Part shown: one piece after another, positions 53,495 through 64,000 of the stretch
How positions within the stretch are numbered: position 1 is the first letter of the stretch
Layout: each line of letters opens with the position of its first letter
DNA from: Eustoma russellianum
Lineage: Eukaryota; Streptophyta; Magnoliopsida; Gentianales; Gentianaceae
Direction: 5' to 3'
Length of the DNA: 64,000 nucleotides
NCBI GenBank assembly: GCA_036186865.1
Contig: AP025055.1
Location: 22,515,865 to 22,579,864 of the forward strand
The notes under the pieces: model-generated
Told to the model about the DNA's origin: nothing
Databases searched by the model: none
The model's input: only the letters and a program-made list of their open reading frames with translations
Made by a program: the position numbers and the translations under genes

Positions 53495-55371
53495 ATGTCG
53501 AGCCAAAGGCCTCCTCTTTTTGACGGTGAGTCGCTTATTCAATGGAAACTAAGAATGAAGCTTTTTCTTATGGCAATAAATATTGATCTTTGGTCAATTA
53601 TAGAAGATGGTCCTTTTGTTCCATCAAAGTTATCTACTGTAGATGGAGTCACACTAGAAGTCGTTAAGTCTAGACAAGAGTATACAAGTGAGGATAAAAA
53701 GAGACTAAGCATGAACACTAGGGCTATGCAATTACTTTTAAATGGATTAAGTAAGAGTGAGTCTAGTTATGTCTCAAACTGTTCTAGTGCACAAGAAATG
53801 TGGAGAATACTCAAAATGTAACACGAAGGCACTAGCCAAGTAAAAGAGTCCAAGATAAACATGCTTATGTCCACACTCGAGTCGTTTAAATTATTGCCTA
53901 ATGAATCTATTGTTGATATGGATCTTCGCTTGACTAATATCTACAACTATCTTGAGTCTCTTGGTAAATCCTTTACCATGCAGGAAAAGGTACTGAAAGT
54001 CTTGCGAAGCCTTCCATCTGAGTGGGACCCTAAAGTGATCGCAATAGAAGAAAGCAAAGAAACTAAGTCAATAAAGATGGAAGAACTAATTGGATCACTA
54101 AAGGCATATGAAAACAAACTCGCTTTAAGACATTCTGAGTCTATTTCCAATAATGATAAGGCTATAGCATTTAAATCAAATGAATACGTCGTAGATGATA
54201 GTGACATAGATTCCGATGATGAGGACTTAATCACAATGGCTAAAAGATTAAGAAAAATATTGAGAAAATCGATTAAACATAAGTCTACCTCATCTAAGGA
54301 TCATAAAAATAAAAATAAGGAAATAAAGTGCTATGAATGCGGCAAACTTGGACATCTATCATATGAATGCCTAATAAAGAAAAGCAAACAAACAAATACC
54401 CTGACAAGGATCGGAACAAGAATAGACTCGTCTCAGAACCTAAACAAAGGAGAAGAGCCTTCAAAGCCTCCACTTGGAGTGACACATCCGACTCTGAGAC
54501 TGATGATACGGAAGAACACAAGGCACAAGTATGCTTTACATCTAAAGCATCAAATGAGGTATCTTCCGACTCTGATTCCGATTCTGAATGTTCTTATGAT
54601 GATTTATTTAGTCAATATTTAGAATTGCATAAGTTCTCAAAGACTCTTGCAAAAGAAAAGAAGCGATTAATTGAAGACAAGAAATTGTTAGAATCTTCTA
54701 ACAAAGATTTTGTGTCTCAATTAAACGATTCAAAACAAGAATCTTCATGCATTATAAATTCATTAAAGTCTGAGATTTCATCATTGACATCCTAGAACAC
54801 TTAATTGAAATCTGAGATTTCAAACTTGAAATCAAGGAATGCGGATGTAGAGAAAAAGGTGAAACAATTTGACACGAGAACAAACATGCTAGATCACATC
54901 ATTTCTTCTCAAAAGCATGATAGTGACAGAACCAGACTAGGATACGTTGAGAAAAGTAAGTCACTAAATAAACCAACCAAATTCATCCCATCTAAGAAAA
55001 TAGATGCATCAAAGACATATGTGGCATCTAAGAAGACGCATAGACCTTTTTCTATGACATCTCATCGTACTTCTTCTTCACATCATGCAAAATATAATTA
55101 TGTGCCATATAGATATGAGAAGAAACAAGTGATGCATACGCGACACTCATATCACAAAAATGCATCTAGATCACGTCCCATGTATGGAAATCGAAATGCA
55201 TATGAAAAACAGAAACTATACTATATGCATGATGGGATTCTCGGCCAAAGGCCAGATGCAGTTGAACCTAAACTATATTATGTTGTGCTTTCATCACCTT
55301 TCTCACCTTTTGGAAGACCTAGAAGGGTCACCCAAAATTGGGTACCAAAAGGGACATTTTCAAAGGGTTGA
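53495..55371 (+). pseudogene. gag of copia element D
   Basis: Close relative of C's gag, but C's start codon is ATA here (about 53460) and a base is missing shortly after, so the first usable Met is MSSQRPPLFDGES at 53495. Gag blocks, the CCHC knuckle CYECGKLGHLSYEC (54330-54371), the Asp/Ser-rich stretch and the coiled segment KTLAKEKKRLIEDKKLLES are all present. Stops occur at 53819-53821 and about 54793, and a frameshift at 54370 just after the knuckle. It ends RPRRVTQNWVPKGTFSKG with TGA. Because gag is the only gene, even this copy's particle protein could not be made intact. Confidence 0.88.
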
Positions 55372-55375
55372 ATAA

Positions 55376-55647
55376 ACTCTTACGAACGAACGTTTGAGAT
55401 TATTTAAAATACATGATTTTTTTACATGCTCTTTCCATATTTACAGGCATATTTTGATTAACATTCCAAAATAAAGGGGGAGAGAAAGCATGATTTAAGG
55501 GGGAGAGAGATACTAATTGCATAAATTTAGGGGGAGCAACTTGGAATTTTGAAATTCAAATTTTGAATTTATGCATGATTAAAGGGGGAGCAATAGGATT
55601 TAAATCATGAAAGTAGGTTATTTTGGAAATCATCAAAAGAGGGAGAT
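55376..55647 (+). repeat. D region between gag and 3' LTR, with polypurine cluster
   Basis: The pol deletion junction lies about 55380-55450. From tttccatatttacagg onward it matches C's post-pol region. Five AGGGGGAG or AGAGGGAGA tracts and a TTTTGAAATTCAAATTTTGAA-type inverted repeat follow before the LTR. Confidence 0.8.
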
Positions 55648-58642
55648 TGTAGAGATAAAGGGGTTTGAGTGATTTCAAAATACATGATTTAAACGTGCAT
55701 GATATGTTGCATATTACTTGCCTTATATAGTTCATATATAATGTTGCTGTACTAACGAGCCATGAAGCTTTAAAGCTTACATCAAATGGAAAAGATTTGT
55801 TGTGTTTATACTATTTTCAGGTGCCACCATTAATGAACTAAACTAGTTCATTAGATGAAGTACTTAGTTAATTAAACTAAGTAGTTCATTAAAGGAAGCT
55901 ACATTTGAACAAGGCACAAAGGCAACAAGACTAAGAAAGGAAAGTCTCCTCCTCCTCTCTTCATCAATATACATGCCTACATACATATATAAAAATATAT
56001 TTTCAGATTTTTTGAAAAAAGGCACATACACATGTATTTTAACGTACTATCGACACGTTATATTTTACGTACGTACGTCACACCACCATACTTAACTCAT
56101 ATTTATGAGTATATTCAGGTCTTATATCATATGATATAAGTCATGGTGATGACAAATTAAATACGACATGTTAAAAGGTTCTAAACCAAAAATTGTCGTA
56201 TCGGGCGAATACCGAAACTTCGCCAACGTGTCACGTACTTGCCATAATTAGATGGCCAGCCCATACACTTCAAAAATACATATTATTTTCGTGCATATGA
56301 TGATATTCTCAAGCATAAAATCATTCCATGTTGGCACACACAAATCACCCCCACATTAAGGCCAAATTGTGGAGATTCCAATTTCAATTTTGTCACATGT
56401 TAATGGCACCACTTTAGACCAGCCAAGTGCTGAAAATTAAAGTTTATATTATATATATTATGTGTAACATAATATATATAAGATGTGCAAAAATTTGGAA
56501 TTTAATTAGAGAAAAATCGGGTAATCGATAAACATCGAAAATTAAGTTTTCTACGTACACAACACATGGAACATTTTTGGCACATCATACGACACGTATC
56601 TAGAAAATTTTTACATATGTAATACATATTAAAGTATTTTAGAAAATTAGATTAAGGGCTGATTGGAATATACCATGTGTGTATTATTAAATGTGCACTA
56701 TTTTACACAGTTTGCAAAAAAAAATTCAGCACATGCATATACATGTGTACACGCCTAAATTCACTTGATGGAGCATATGTGGAGCCTTGTTGGCATATTG
56801 ATTGGTCAAGAATCAATCATACAATGTTGGTGATTTAAAGAAAGAAGCTACAAAAGGTAATGTTTTAAATTTTATCTCATTTGTAACACATGCTGAAAAT
56901 TTCAGCATGTGTACTAAAGGGTGGCCGAATTTCCTCTCCAAAATTAGACAAATTTTGTGTCTTGAAACATGTGATCAATTGGAAGAAGAAATGGAAGTAA
57001 TTTGAATAAGATATAAAGTCATAAAATGTGATATCTTGAATATCACACATGATGAAAAAATTTCAGCATGTGTGTATGTATCTTGGCCGATTTTGTGGCC
57101 ATGTTGGTGTCCAAATTTCATTCCCAAAATGATGAGGATATTGTCTACTAATTGATGATTATTTTTGGAGAAAAATCAAAGAAAATTTGGTAATAATTTG
57201 AAATGGAGCATCATGTATCACATGCTGAAATTTCAGCATATCAACTACTCATTATGGCCGATTTTATCACCTTGTGTGGAGAAATATTATCTTGCTTGAT
57301 TTAGATGATAATCTTATGAGTTATGGCAACTAATTTATGTTGATTTTGGCACATGTTTTTAGTGGAATTTTAATTTTCCAAGTCATCAAATGATGACAAC
57401 ATTCAACCAATCATGAAGTGCCAAGTAAGCAAAGGGTAAATGATCATCCAATGAGAAGGTGCCAAGTAAGCAAGATCATGTCACAATGATGCCACACATT
57501 CTCCCAAGGACTTAGAAGACAATTTTCAAGAGGAGAAGGACCTAAGAGGGGACGGCTATAGTGGATAAAAAGGAAAGGAGAAGAGCAAAACAAAGACAAG
57601 AACAAGCATTACATTCTTGTGATAAAAAACGCCTAGCACTCCTTCTTTCTACACTTCTTTCTTTCTTCTTTCTTAAAAGCCTATTGTACTTACATTCATA
57701 TTCTTGAATAGGCTTATCTTAGGCCACCACACATTCTTTATCTTTGTAAAAGATTGATCAAGGTGTGATCAATCTTCAATCTTGCAAGGTGGTGGTGTTC
57801 GTGCGTATTGTATTCAACATACAAGGTTTGTAAAGGGTTGGAGTTGGTGTGTAACTCCATCAACTCTTTGGTAAGGTGTATTTGTGTTGTGTGATTAGTT
57901 TGAACAGAGGAAGGTGTTCCTCGAAGACTGGAGTAGGTTGTTTATAACCGAACCAGTATAAAATTCTTGGTGTCATTTACTTTCAGCACTTATATTCTGT
58001 TTCAGCACTGTTTATCCGTTTTGTTTACGTTCGTAAAAATAGTAAACGTTTTTCAAAAATTATGAAACTTTCCAGAAACATATTCACACGTCTTAGGGTT
58101 AATTTGGCACAAGTTTCAACCCTTTTGGACAAGTATAAGTCGATCAAACATCCAAAATTCTGAGACTAGTGCAGTCTGATTTTCAGGCTTGCAAAGGTTG
58201 AGACTTTGGGTGTATTTGACTAACTTCCCAAAAGAATTTTTCAAAACTGTTTCATCCCATTTAAATACAACATATAAGGGGTTAGTGGTTAAAATTTCAG
58301 AGCAATTAAGTTCAGTACAAATAAAAATAATTTTTTCAAAACAGTCTACCGTTTCTGGCAGATTCGCGCAATCTGACCACCAACGATTTTTGAAGGGGTT
58401 AAAGGTTGAAGTTAAATCTAAAATTTTTAGGAGAGACTCATAACATCTGAGGCTAAGTTCTCTCAAAATTTCAGAATTTTTGAAGACCTACAACCTAGTT
58501 TTAAAATCGTTTTAAACTGAACCTGAAAACAGAATCTGTTTTTAGAAGTTGAGTTTTTGGTCAAAACAATTATAAAAACCACACTTTCCGCACCAACTAT
58601 TCAACCCCCCCTCCCTTCTAGTGGTGCCTTGCAGATCCTACA
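55648..58642 (+). mobile_element. 3' LTR of D
   Basis: 2995 bp, TGTAGAGATAAAGG to GCAGATCCTACA, followed by the TGAGG duplication. It carries the same palindromes and promoter-like site (56226-56250) as the 5' LTR. Confidence 0.92.
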
Positions 58643-60236
58643 TGAGGAACTTATTATATGGCCTTGTTCAAAAGGATTTAGGCTAGTTATACGACTTGGG
58701 CTCACAATCACCAATTAATGGAACGTTTATAATAGTTTTCCCAAAGCCGGCCCAAATTAAAAGAGGTTCAATGGGCTTACACGAAAGACGAAAGAGAAAG
58801 GGGCATTGTATCGCCAAAATTCAGCAGCCTTATTTCGTAACTAATCAACTAAGTGTCTTACGCATTTTATATCGTCACAAGAATTCTATTATGAATATAA
58901 ATGACATTTTATGCGTATTATGGAAATCACTCATGATGGTGGGCCAAACCATAAGGGATTAAGGCCGTGTATAAGGATTGATAAGGCTGAAATTTTTCTA
59001 GCATAAAGAATGAGTTGTACGAACGTGTATATGCAACGCATTATGTCATGGTTTGCATAATACATGTCATGCATTGCATCATCGTTATTTACATGATTTA
59101 TGGAATTGATTTTTATGCGAGAGAAAGATGAAAAGCGTTTTTTTAGAAAAGATTTCTGTTTTAAAAAGAACGCTTCCCACCGGTACCGTGTGTGTATGTT
59201 TCCTGGCCAGTAAGGACCCGTCCAGATCCGGGGTTAATTGCTCTGATGATATTGACCATTCAGGCACGGAGAAAATAGACCTGATATGGACCGTTCGGTC
59301 CCGGAGAGAATAGACCCGATAAGTGATGACGTTACCGTTCCGAATCCGGGAATAATAGATTCGAAGGGGAGTTGTGACCGCCTCAGATCCGGGAAGATAG
59401 ATCTGAACACTCTATTGTTTTCTTAACGATGATGTTTTGAAAGAAAAGCACGAAGGATCATATTCTCATTTTTATCATGATGCATCACACGTACATATGT
59501 GTGCATGTCACATTTATTGAGTCATCGTGTAGTGACACATGATACTTAGAATAAGTTGTTATAACTTAGTAGTTCCTAACTATGACCTTATTTAGTAATG
59601 ATCCTTGATATGTTACGAATTTATGCAAGTTGCGGTTATTTATTATTATGTTCTTTATTAAGTAACGATCTTGTGTAAGTTATGATCTTGACGCATTAAG
59701 TATTGATCACTAGCGGGTATTGGATGGAGGACAGGTATGTTTCAAAACCAAAATTTTTGGGGTTCGGTTCTTGTATGTACTTTCCATTTAATCCTTGATT
59801 ATTATAGTATACTTGCTGGTGACTTTGTCACTCACCCCCTATTTTTCCTCCCAGAAGCTGCAGGGAACAAGGTAGAATGGATTGAGGATGAACCTAGGGT
59901 CCCCTACCCGTGAGGACAGCGAAGGATGGATGGATTACGAGACATGACTTGCCGGTTGTGACTGATGACTGATTATGTAATTATGATGGGAAACATCTAC
60001 TTTTGAGAATTTTGGTACATTTGATTTGGGTTGTAAAACTAAGAATGATTTCGTAGACCTTTTTAATTTGAGGTTTTAATTATGTCAGGATTTCGCTTAC
60101 CTGATGACACGTAAGAACGGAAATCCATGGATTTTATCGTGGATTACAATACGTTATGGATCGATGCCTGGTACTCTCCTTAGTGAAGTACGGCGGGTGC
60201 ACCGATTCCGGCTAGGCCGGGATACGGGGCGCTACA
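58643..60236 (+). mobile_element. 3' LTR of B, last segment
   Basis: It resumes tgaggaacttattatatggcc (compare 26089) and ends GATACGGGGCGCTACA, followed by GCGAC. It contains the last ~190 bp that the 5' LTR lacks, from ttcgtagacc at about 60048. Confidence 0.92.
59223..59406 (+). repeat. Hairpin array in 3' LTR of B
   Basis: Five hairpins of the 23-nt type: CAGATC/GCTCTG (one change), CAGGCA/GACCTG (one change), CGGTCC/GACCCG, CGAATC/GATTCG and CAGATC/GATCTG. Loops are as in the 5' LTR. Confidence 0.83.
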
Positions 60237-61090
60237 GCGACCCTCGCTCTACATCACAATTTTGGACAGTTTTTCAAAAAGCGATGGGCACCGAGATACG
60301 AATGAGCTCTGCATTTCACCCTCAAACAGATTGTCAATCGGAAAGGACCATCCAAATGCTAGAAGACATGTTGCGAGCTTGTACGCTTGAATTTGGAGGG
60401 AGTTGGGACAAGAGTCTCAAATTGGTGGAGTTTTCTTATAACAACAGTTACCATAGATCTATTGGGATGGCTCCGTAGGAAGCACTTTACGGAAGAAGAA
60501 AGTGCCGTTTCTCCACTCTACTGGGACGAAATCAGAGATAAGATTCTTACCCCGGACCTGATCTAGTAGACAGACTCGAGAGAAGATAATGATGTAACGC
60601 AAAGGTTACAAGCGACCACAAGATAGAAGCAAGGTTTGGGCGGATGAGAAACAGCGACGTTGGAATTCAAGCTGGGGAAAAGGTATTCTTGAGGTATCGC
60701 CATCCAAAGGAGTTAAGAGATTCCGACATCAAAGGAAGTTAAGCCCAAGGTTTATTAGACCCTATGAGGTTCTTTGAAAGAATTGGGGAAGTTGCTACCG
60801 GCTAGCACTACCGACCGTCGCCTATCTCAATTACATGATGTATTTCACGTATCACAACTTCGTCGGTATGTGCACGAGCCTTCGCCATATATAGAGGAAC
60901 AGTCTTTGAAAGTTGAAGCCAACGCGACATACGTGGAAGAACCTGAAAAGATAATGATCGTAAGGAAAAGGCATTGAGGAGATGATCTATACCTATGGTC
61001 AAGGTGCAATGGAAGAACCATTCAATTGATGAAGCTACTTGGGAGGTGGAAGAAAACATGAAGAACTTGTACCCTCTTTTTCTTGACTAA
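60237..61090 (+). pseudogene. Integrase C-terminal half and chromodomain of element A
   Basis: It begins with the right target duplication GCGAC and continues the integrase as DPRSTSQFWTVFQKAMGTEIRMSSAFHPQTD, SERTIQMLEDMLRAC and FSYNNSYHRSIGMAP. The sequence then degenerates through several frames (QLHDVFHVSQLRRYVHEPS is clear) to a chromodomain VKVQWKNHSIDEATWEVEENM ending at TAA (61088-61090). A TAG replaces a Tyr codon at 60476-60478 (SIGMAP-*). Together with 22915-23513 this is one gene split by 36.7 kb. Confidence 0.88.
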
Positions 61091-61122
61091 CGCTTTTAAG
61101 TTTCTAGGACGACACTTGTAAT

Positions 61123-61134
61123 AAGGGGGGAGGA
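61123..61134 (+). other. Polypurine tract of A
   Basis: AAGGGGGGAGGA directly before the LTR start TGTTGTACCC at 61135. Confidence 0.92.
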
Positions 61135-64000
61135 TGTTGTACCCAACGAGGAATCACATTGTACTTGAGACTTGTCTAAGTAAAGTTATGAAAAGTTGCA
61201 TCTTCAAGTACAATTTATTTAGTTTTATGATTACTTCTCTAGTTAGACTTGCGATAAGGAAAAATATTGTGTAGTGATTCAAGCATGAATTATGGATTAT
61301 GTGAACTGACCAATTTACCCCTAAGGGCCTAGGAAATTTCGATCACAAGGATAAAAAGGGCCTTAGAAGGTTTTTCTTCAAATTAAAAGAAGGTTAATCA
61401 CAAGGGCCATCTTTTAATAATCCCAAATAGCAAGTAAACAAATTTAAGTAGTGGGCAATTTTCTCCAACCCTCCCTAAATTTTCGGCCCTATGAGCCCAA
61501 TACACTAAACATTTTCCCTAATTTTATTTTAAGAAAAAGGAGAAATAAATTAGTAAAAAGGGAAAACACCTACATAGCCTTCTCATATACACCCACTTGG
61601 AAGAGAATTAAGTATACTAAGGGGGGCCACTTAATGCCCACCGCCGGGATACCCCTCTCAAATGGTTAACCAAGGAGCCCCTTCAAATATTACCATGATT
61701 ACTTTACATTAACCACAAGGTAATGTAACCCCAAGTTAACACTTAAAGTAACTCTAGTTGCGTTAAAGTAACTCTAGTTATATTAAAGTAACACTTGATA
61801 TTAGTTAAAGTAACTAAAGCAATTAATCTAACTATGCTATTGGTAACCCCCTAATCCCCCCTTTGATCCCAATCCGACTGCTCAAACCATAGCACTAGTA
61901 GAAGAATTCTCTCCAAGAAACGCCTCCCACTCAACCCTCAAGGCATTTCACGAAACTTTCCTCTTCATCTCTCCCAAAGCACATGGCCAAAAGGAAAACC
62001 AAGGGGATTCAAGATTCAATTCAAGTTCAGATTGCCCTAGATTCAAGCTTCAAGCTCTTAGGAGGTTCTAGTTGCTTAAGAGGGTGTGAACACCATCCAA
62101 GCTCCATATTGTTAAGTCCATCTAAGCCTCTATTTAGCTCTGTTTTGTGTTGTTTGAGATAAAAGCTAATGTTTACTCTCTTTCTTCCTCCAAACCGTGG
62201 GATGTGTAGTGAAGAGGAGAAGGATTTCACTCATTCCATACATCTTCCAAGCTAAGGAAAGGAGTAAGTTTGAAAAAGGCAAGTACACTATAAATGTTCA
62301 TGACTTATGTGTGAAAGTGCATGCTTGTAATGTTTAGATGCTACTAAGGCTTTAACCGTAGATGTGAAATGTTAGGTTTGGTGCATGAAACTTTCGGATT
62401 CTCGAGTGAAGTGGCTTGCATGTATGAGATTTTCTTCAAAGTGTGGAGTCTTTGTTCATTTTAAGCATGGATATGATGTCAATCTAAGATGAATGTGGCA
62501 AAGTTCTCTTCTTTGACATATATGGGGGACAGTTGAATAAAAATGGGGGAATGAATGTGGGTTCTTGTGGTAGATTGTAATTTGTGGGGTAAAGAATGTG
62601 TTCAAGATGCATGCTATATGACTTAAGTTTAATATGTTCATTAACAAATATGATTTGAGCCCTCGCATGCATATGAAATGGGCTGTTTTGGGGGGTATGG
62701 TACGTACACCCCAAACATTACCAAGAATAGATTCTACTAGGAACAAAAAGTGCAAGACCAAGGAGCTTTGTGGAAACCTTCAAAACTGTTTATGAAGTGA
62801 TGTGTAGATGACCTTTGGAATGTATTAGTACCTGAAAAATCTCATGCTAAAGGTGTATTTGATGAGTAGAAAGTCATTTATGAAAAATAACTCAAGTTGG
62901 GACACTTTTAGTAAGGAAAAGTGACAATAGTGTGAATCACTTGAACAGGGCAGAATGATGATACATTTTGCAAGCCCTGAAAATGGATCTTAGAAGTATG
63001 CAATTAAGCTAATTTTTGGTATGACATTATCTCTATGTATGTGGTAAATATGAGAGTTGGAATTTTGGTAAAACAAGTTGTGGTTTGTCCTTAATAGAAT
63101 TTTTAGTAAAATTGTTCAGGCTGAAATTCACTGGACTGGACAGAAGTTAAGTGGTGTATTGAATAACCAGAAAATGGACCTTAGGAATATACAAATGGGC
63201 TGATTTTTGGTAGGATGCTAGCCTTATGTGTTTATTAAGTTTGTGAATTGGAATTTTTGAAAAAGGACATATGGTTTGATCACAATAAAATTCGTGGTAA
63301 AACTGGTCATTCCAGGAATCAACATATACCCGTTTTAGAAAAATGAATAAATGACCCCTTGAATGTTGTTATATTATTCCGAAAATTTTATGACATTTAC
63401 TTAGGACATTGATGAACGCATCCATGTAAATTGTTCACCTTGGAATTATTATTTTGTTGGGGAATTGCCAAGGTTAAGTTGGTATCACTAATCTGAAAAA
63501 CTGGGCAGAATTAAGGACTTGGTTGTATGGATTTATTCTTGTGGGCTTAGACTCATTTGTAAGGTTTGGGCTTATGAGCTATAATTTTCGGTATGTCTAC
63601 ACTGCTGAAATTCAGCAGTACCCTGCTTCGTAATTAAATAAATTAAGGGTCTTACACGTCTCGTAACGTTACAAAATTTATATGGCGAATTGAAAAGACA
63701 CCCTTATGCGTATGTATGACAAGAAATCATGATAATGGGCCTAAAACACGAGGTTTTGAGGCCGTACAAACAGAACGATAATTCTGGAAATTTTTCCAGC
63801 CTAAAGAATAAGTTTGTATTGGTATGTATGTAACGCATCATGTCATGAATTGCATGGTACATGTCATACATTGCATCATCGTCATTTACATGATTTATGG
63901 AACTGGTTTTATGAGGAAGAATGATGAAAAAGGGTTTTAAAAGAAAAGATTCCATTTTGTTAGAAGAATGCTTTCCACCGGTACTGTGTTTTTTCTGGCC
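61135..64000 (+). mobile_element. 3' LTR of A, cut by the window end
   Basis: It follows the 5' LTR (15842 onward) for 2.87 kb, with a TAAC array at about 61700-61830 and the CTGCTGAA palindrome at 63602-63618. Relative to the 5' LTR about 80 bp are missing just before that palindrome (tctaca joined to ctgctg). The window ends just before the hairpin array would begin. Confidence 0.9.

Larger units (their letters stand above)
50456..58642 (+). mobile_element. Gag-only copia element D
   Basis: Complete 8.2-kb element flanked by TGAGG (50451-50455 and 58643-58647). LTRs are 50456-53405 and 55648-58642, starting TGTAGAGA and ending CTACA, and are very similar to each other. The internal region is only 2242 bp and holds PBS, gag and the polypurine cluster. 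The whole of pol (about 3.1 kb in C) is absent. D is therefore a non-autonomous element of the kind called TR-GAG, and would depend on enzymes from a relative such as an intact C-type element. Confidence 0.92.
23514..60236 (+). mobile_element. Chromovirus B inserted in the integrase gene of A
   Basis: The element is flanked by GCGAC (23509-23513 and 60237-60241) and inserted in the same orientation as A. Its 5' end is represented twice because of the assembly gap (23514 and 23708). It belongs to the same group as A but a different subfamily. Gag, protease, RT, RNase H, integrase and chromodomain are all present but frame-broken. The PBS and the last part of the 5' LTR are deleted. Its 3' LTR (about 4.06 kb when rejoined) is split by E plus C, and by D. 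Confidence 0.92.
15842..64000 (+). mobile_element. Chromovirus A (Tekay/Del-like), host of the nested insertions
   Basis: It runs from the 5' LTR start at 15842 past the window end. Without the nested material it has a 3.5-kb LTR, a tRNA-Met PBS, gag with two zinc knuckles, protease, RT, RNase H, integrase, chromodomain, PPT and a partial 3' LTR. Gene order and the C-terminal chromodomain identify a chromovirus. LTR length over 3 kb and the RT sequence MPFGLTNAPAAFMDLMNRVF fit the Tekay/Del group. Element B splits the integrase at 23513/60237. The 5' and 3' LTR starts differ at roughly one base in twenty over the first few hundred bases (by eye), so A is not a very recent insertion. Confidence 0.9.

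Noticed and set aside
1..64000. tRNA, rRNA, miRNA or host protein-coding genes
   Set aside because: I saw no tRNA A/B boxes with a foldable cloverleaf, no rRNA segments, and no exon series with a non-transposon domain. The tRNA-Met matches are 12-base primer sites only.

Overview
This 64 kb window is repeat-rich intergenic DNA from a flowering plant. The evidence is nested Ty3/gypsy chromoviruses, Ty1/copia elements with LTRs near 3 kb, a plant-type L1 LINE, and primer-binding sites complementary to initiator tRNA-Met (TGGTATCAGAGC, four copies). I found no intact host gene. The species cannot be named from the sequence. Element letters A-H are mine.

Layout. (1) 1-3339: the 3' side of a minus-strand chromovirus (F). 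Its LTR carries a 5'-truncated LINE with a 9-bp target duplication, and F itself sits in an old copia LTR fragment (3340-4364). (2) 4365-11500: a decayed tandem repeat, a short LINE tail, then a nearly complete minus-strand LINE with ORF1 (DUF4283-like), ORF2 (endonuclease, RT, RNase H) and a 1-kb 3' region of repeated hairpins, flanked by (TA)n tracts. (3) 12579-13426: the LTR, PBS and gag start of copia element H. It is cut by gypsy LTR G (minus, 13427-15841), which is cut by chromovirus A (plus, 15842 to beyond the window). (4) A's integrase is split at 23513/60237 by chromovirus B (target duplication GCGAC). B's 3' LTR is split twice. One insertion is a minus-strand solo LTR E (34409-49893), itself holding copia element C (34447-45625). 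The other is gag-only copia element D (50456-58642, target duplication TGAGG). (5) 60237-64000: the rest of A's integrase and chromodomain, then its 3' LTR, which runs off the end. Insertion order follows from the nesting: H, G, A, B, then E and D, then C inside E.

Strongest signals. First, A and B share a 70-75 nt insert in the reverse transcriptase that looks like a spliceosomal intron. It has GTAAGC at the start, CAG at the end in A and a CTAA branch-like site. Removing it restores the frame, and both copies keep an in-frame TAA at the 18th codon. This is a plausible splice-controlled Gag versus Gag-Pol switch. Second, several unrelated elements carry arrays of hairpins of fixed geometry whose stems change in a compensatory way: 23 nt in the LTRs of A, B and E, 53 nt in G, 28 nt in the LINE 3' region. 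The copia LTRs of C and D carry long perfect palindromes, including a pair that competes for the same CACAC. Third, there is an assembly error at the only N gap: 184 bp is present identically on both sides.

Most coding regions are pseudogenes with stops and single-base indels. Many indels lie in homopolymers, so some may be long-read errors rather than decay. All family calls are from motif recognition; no database search was run.
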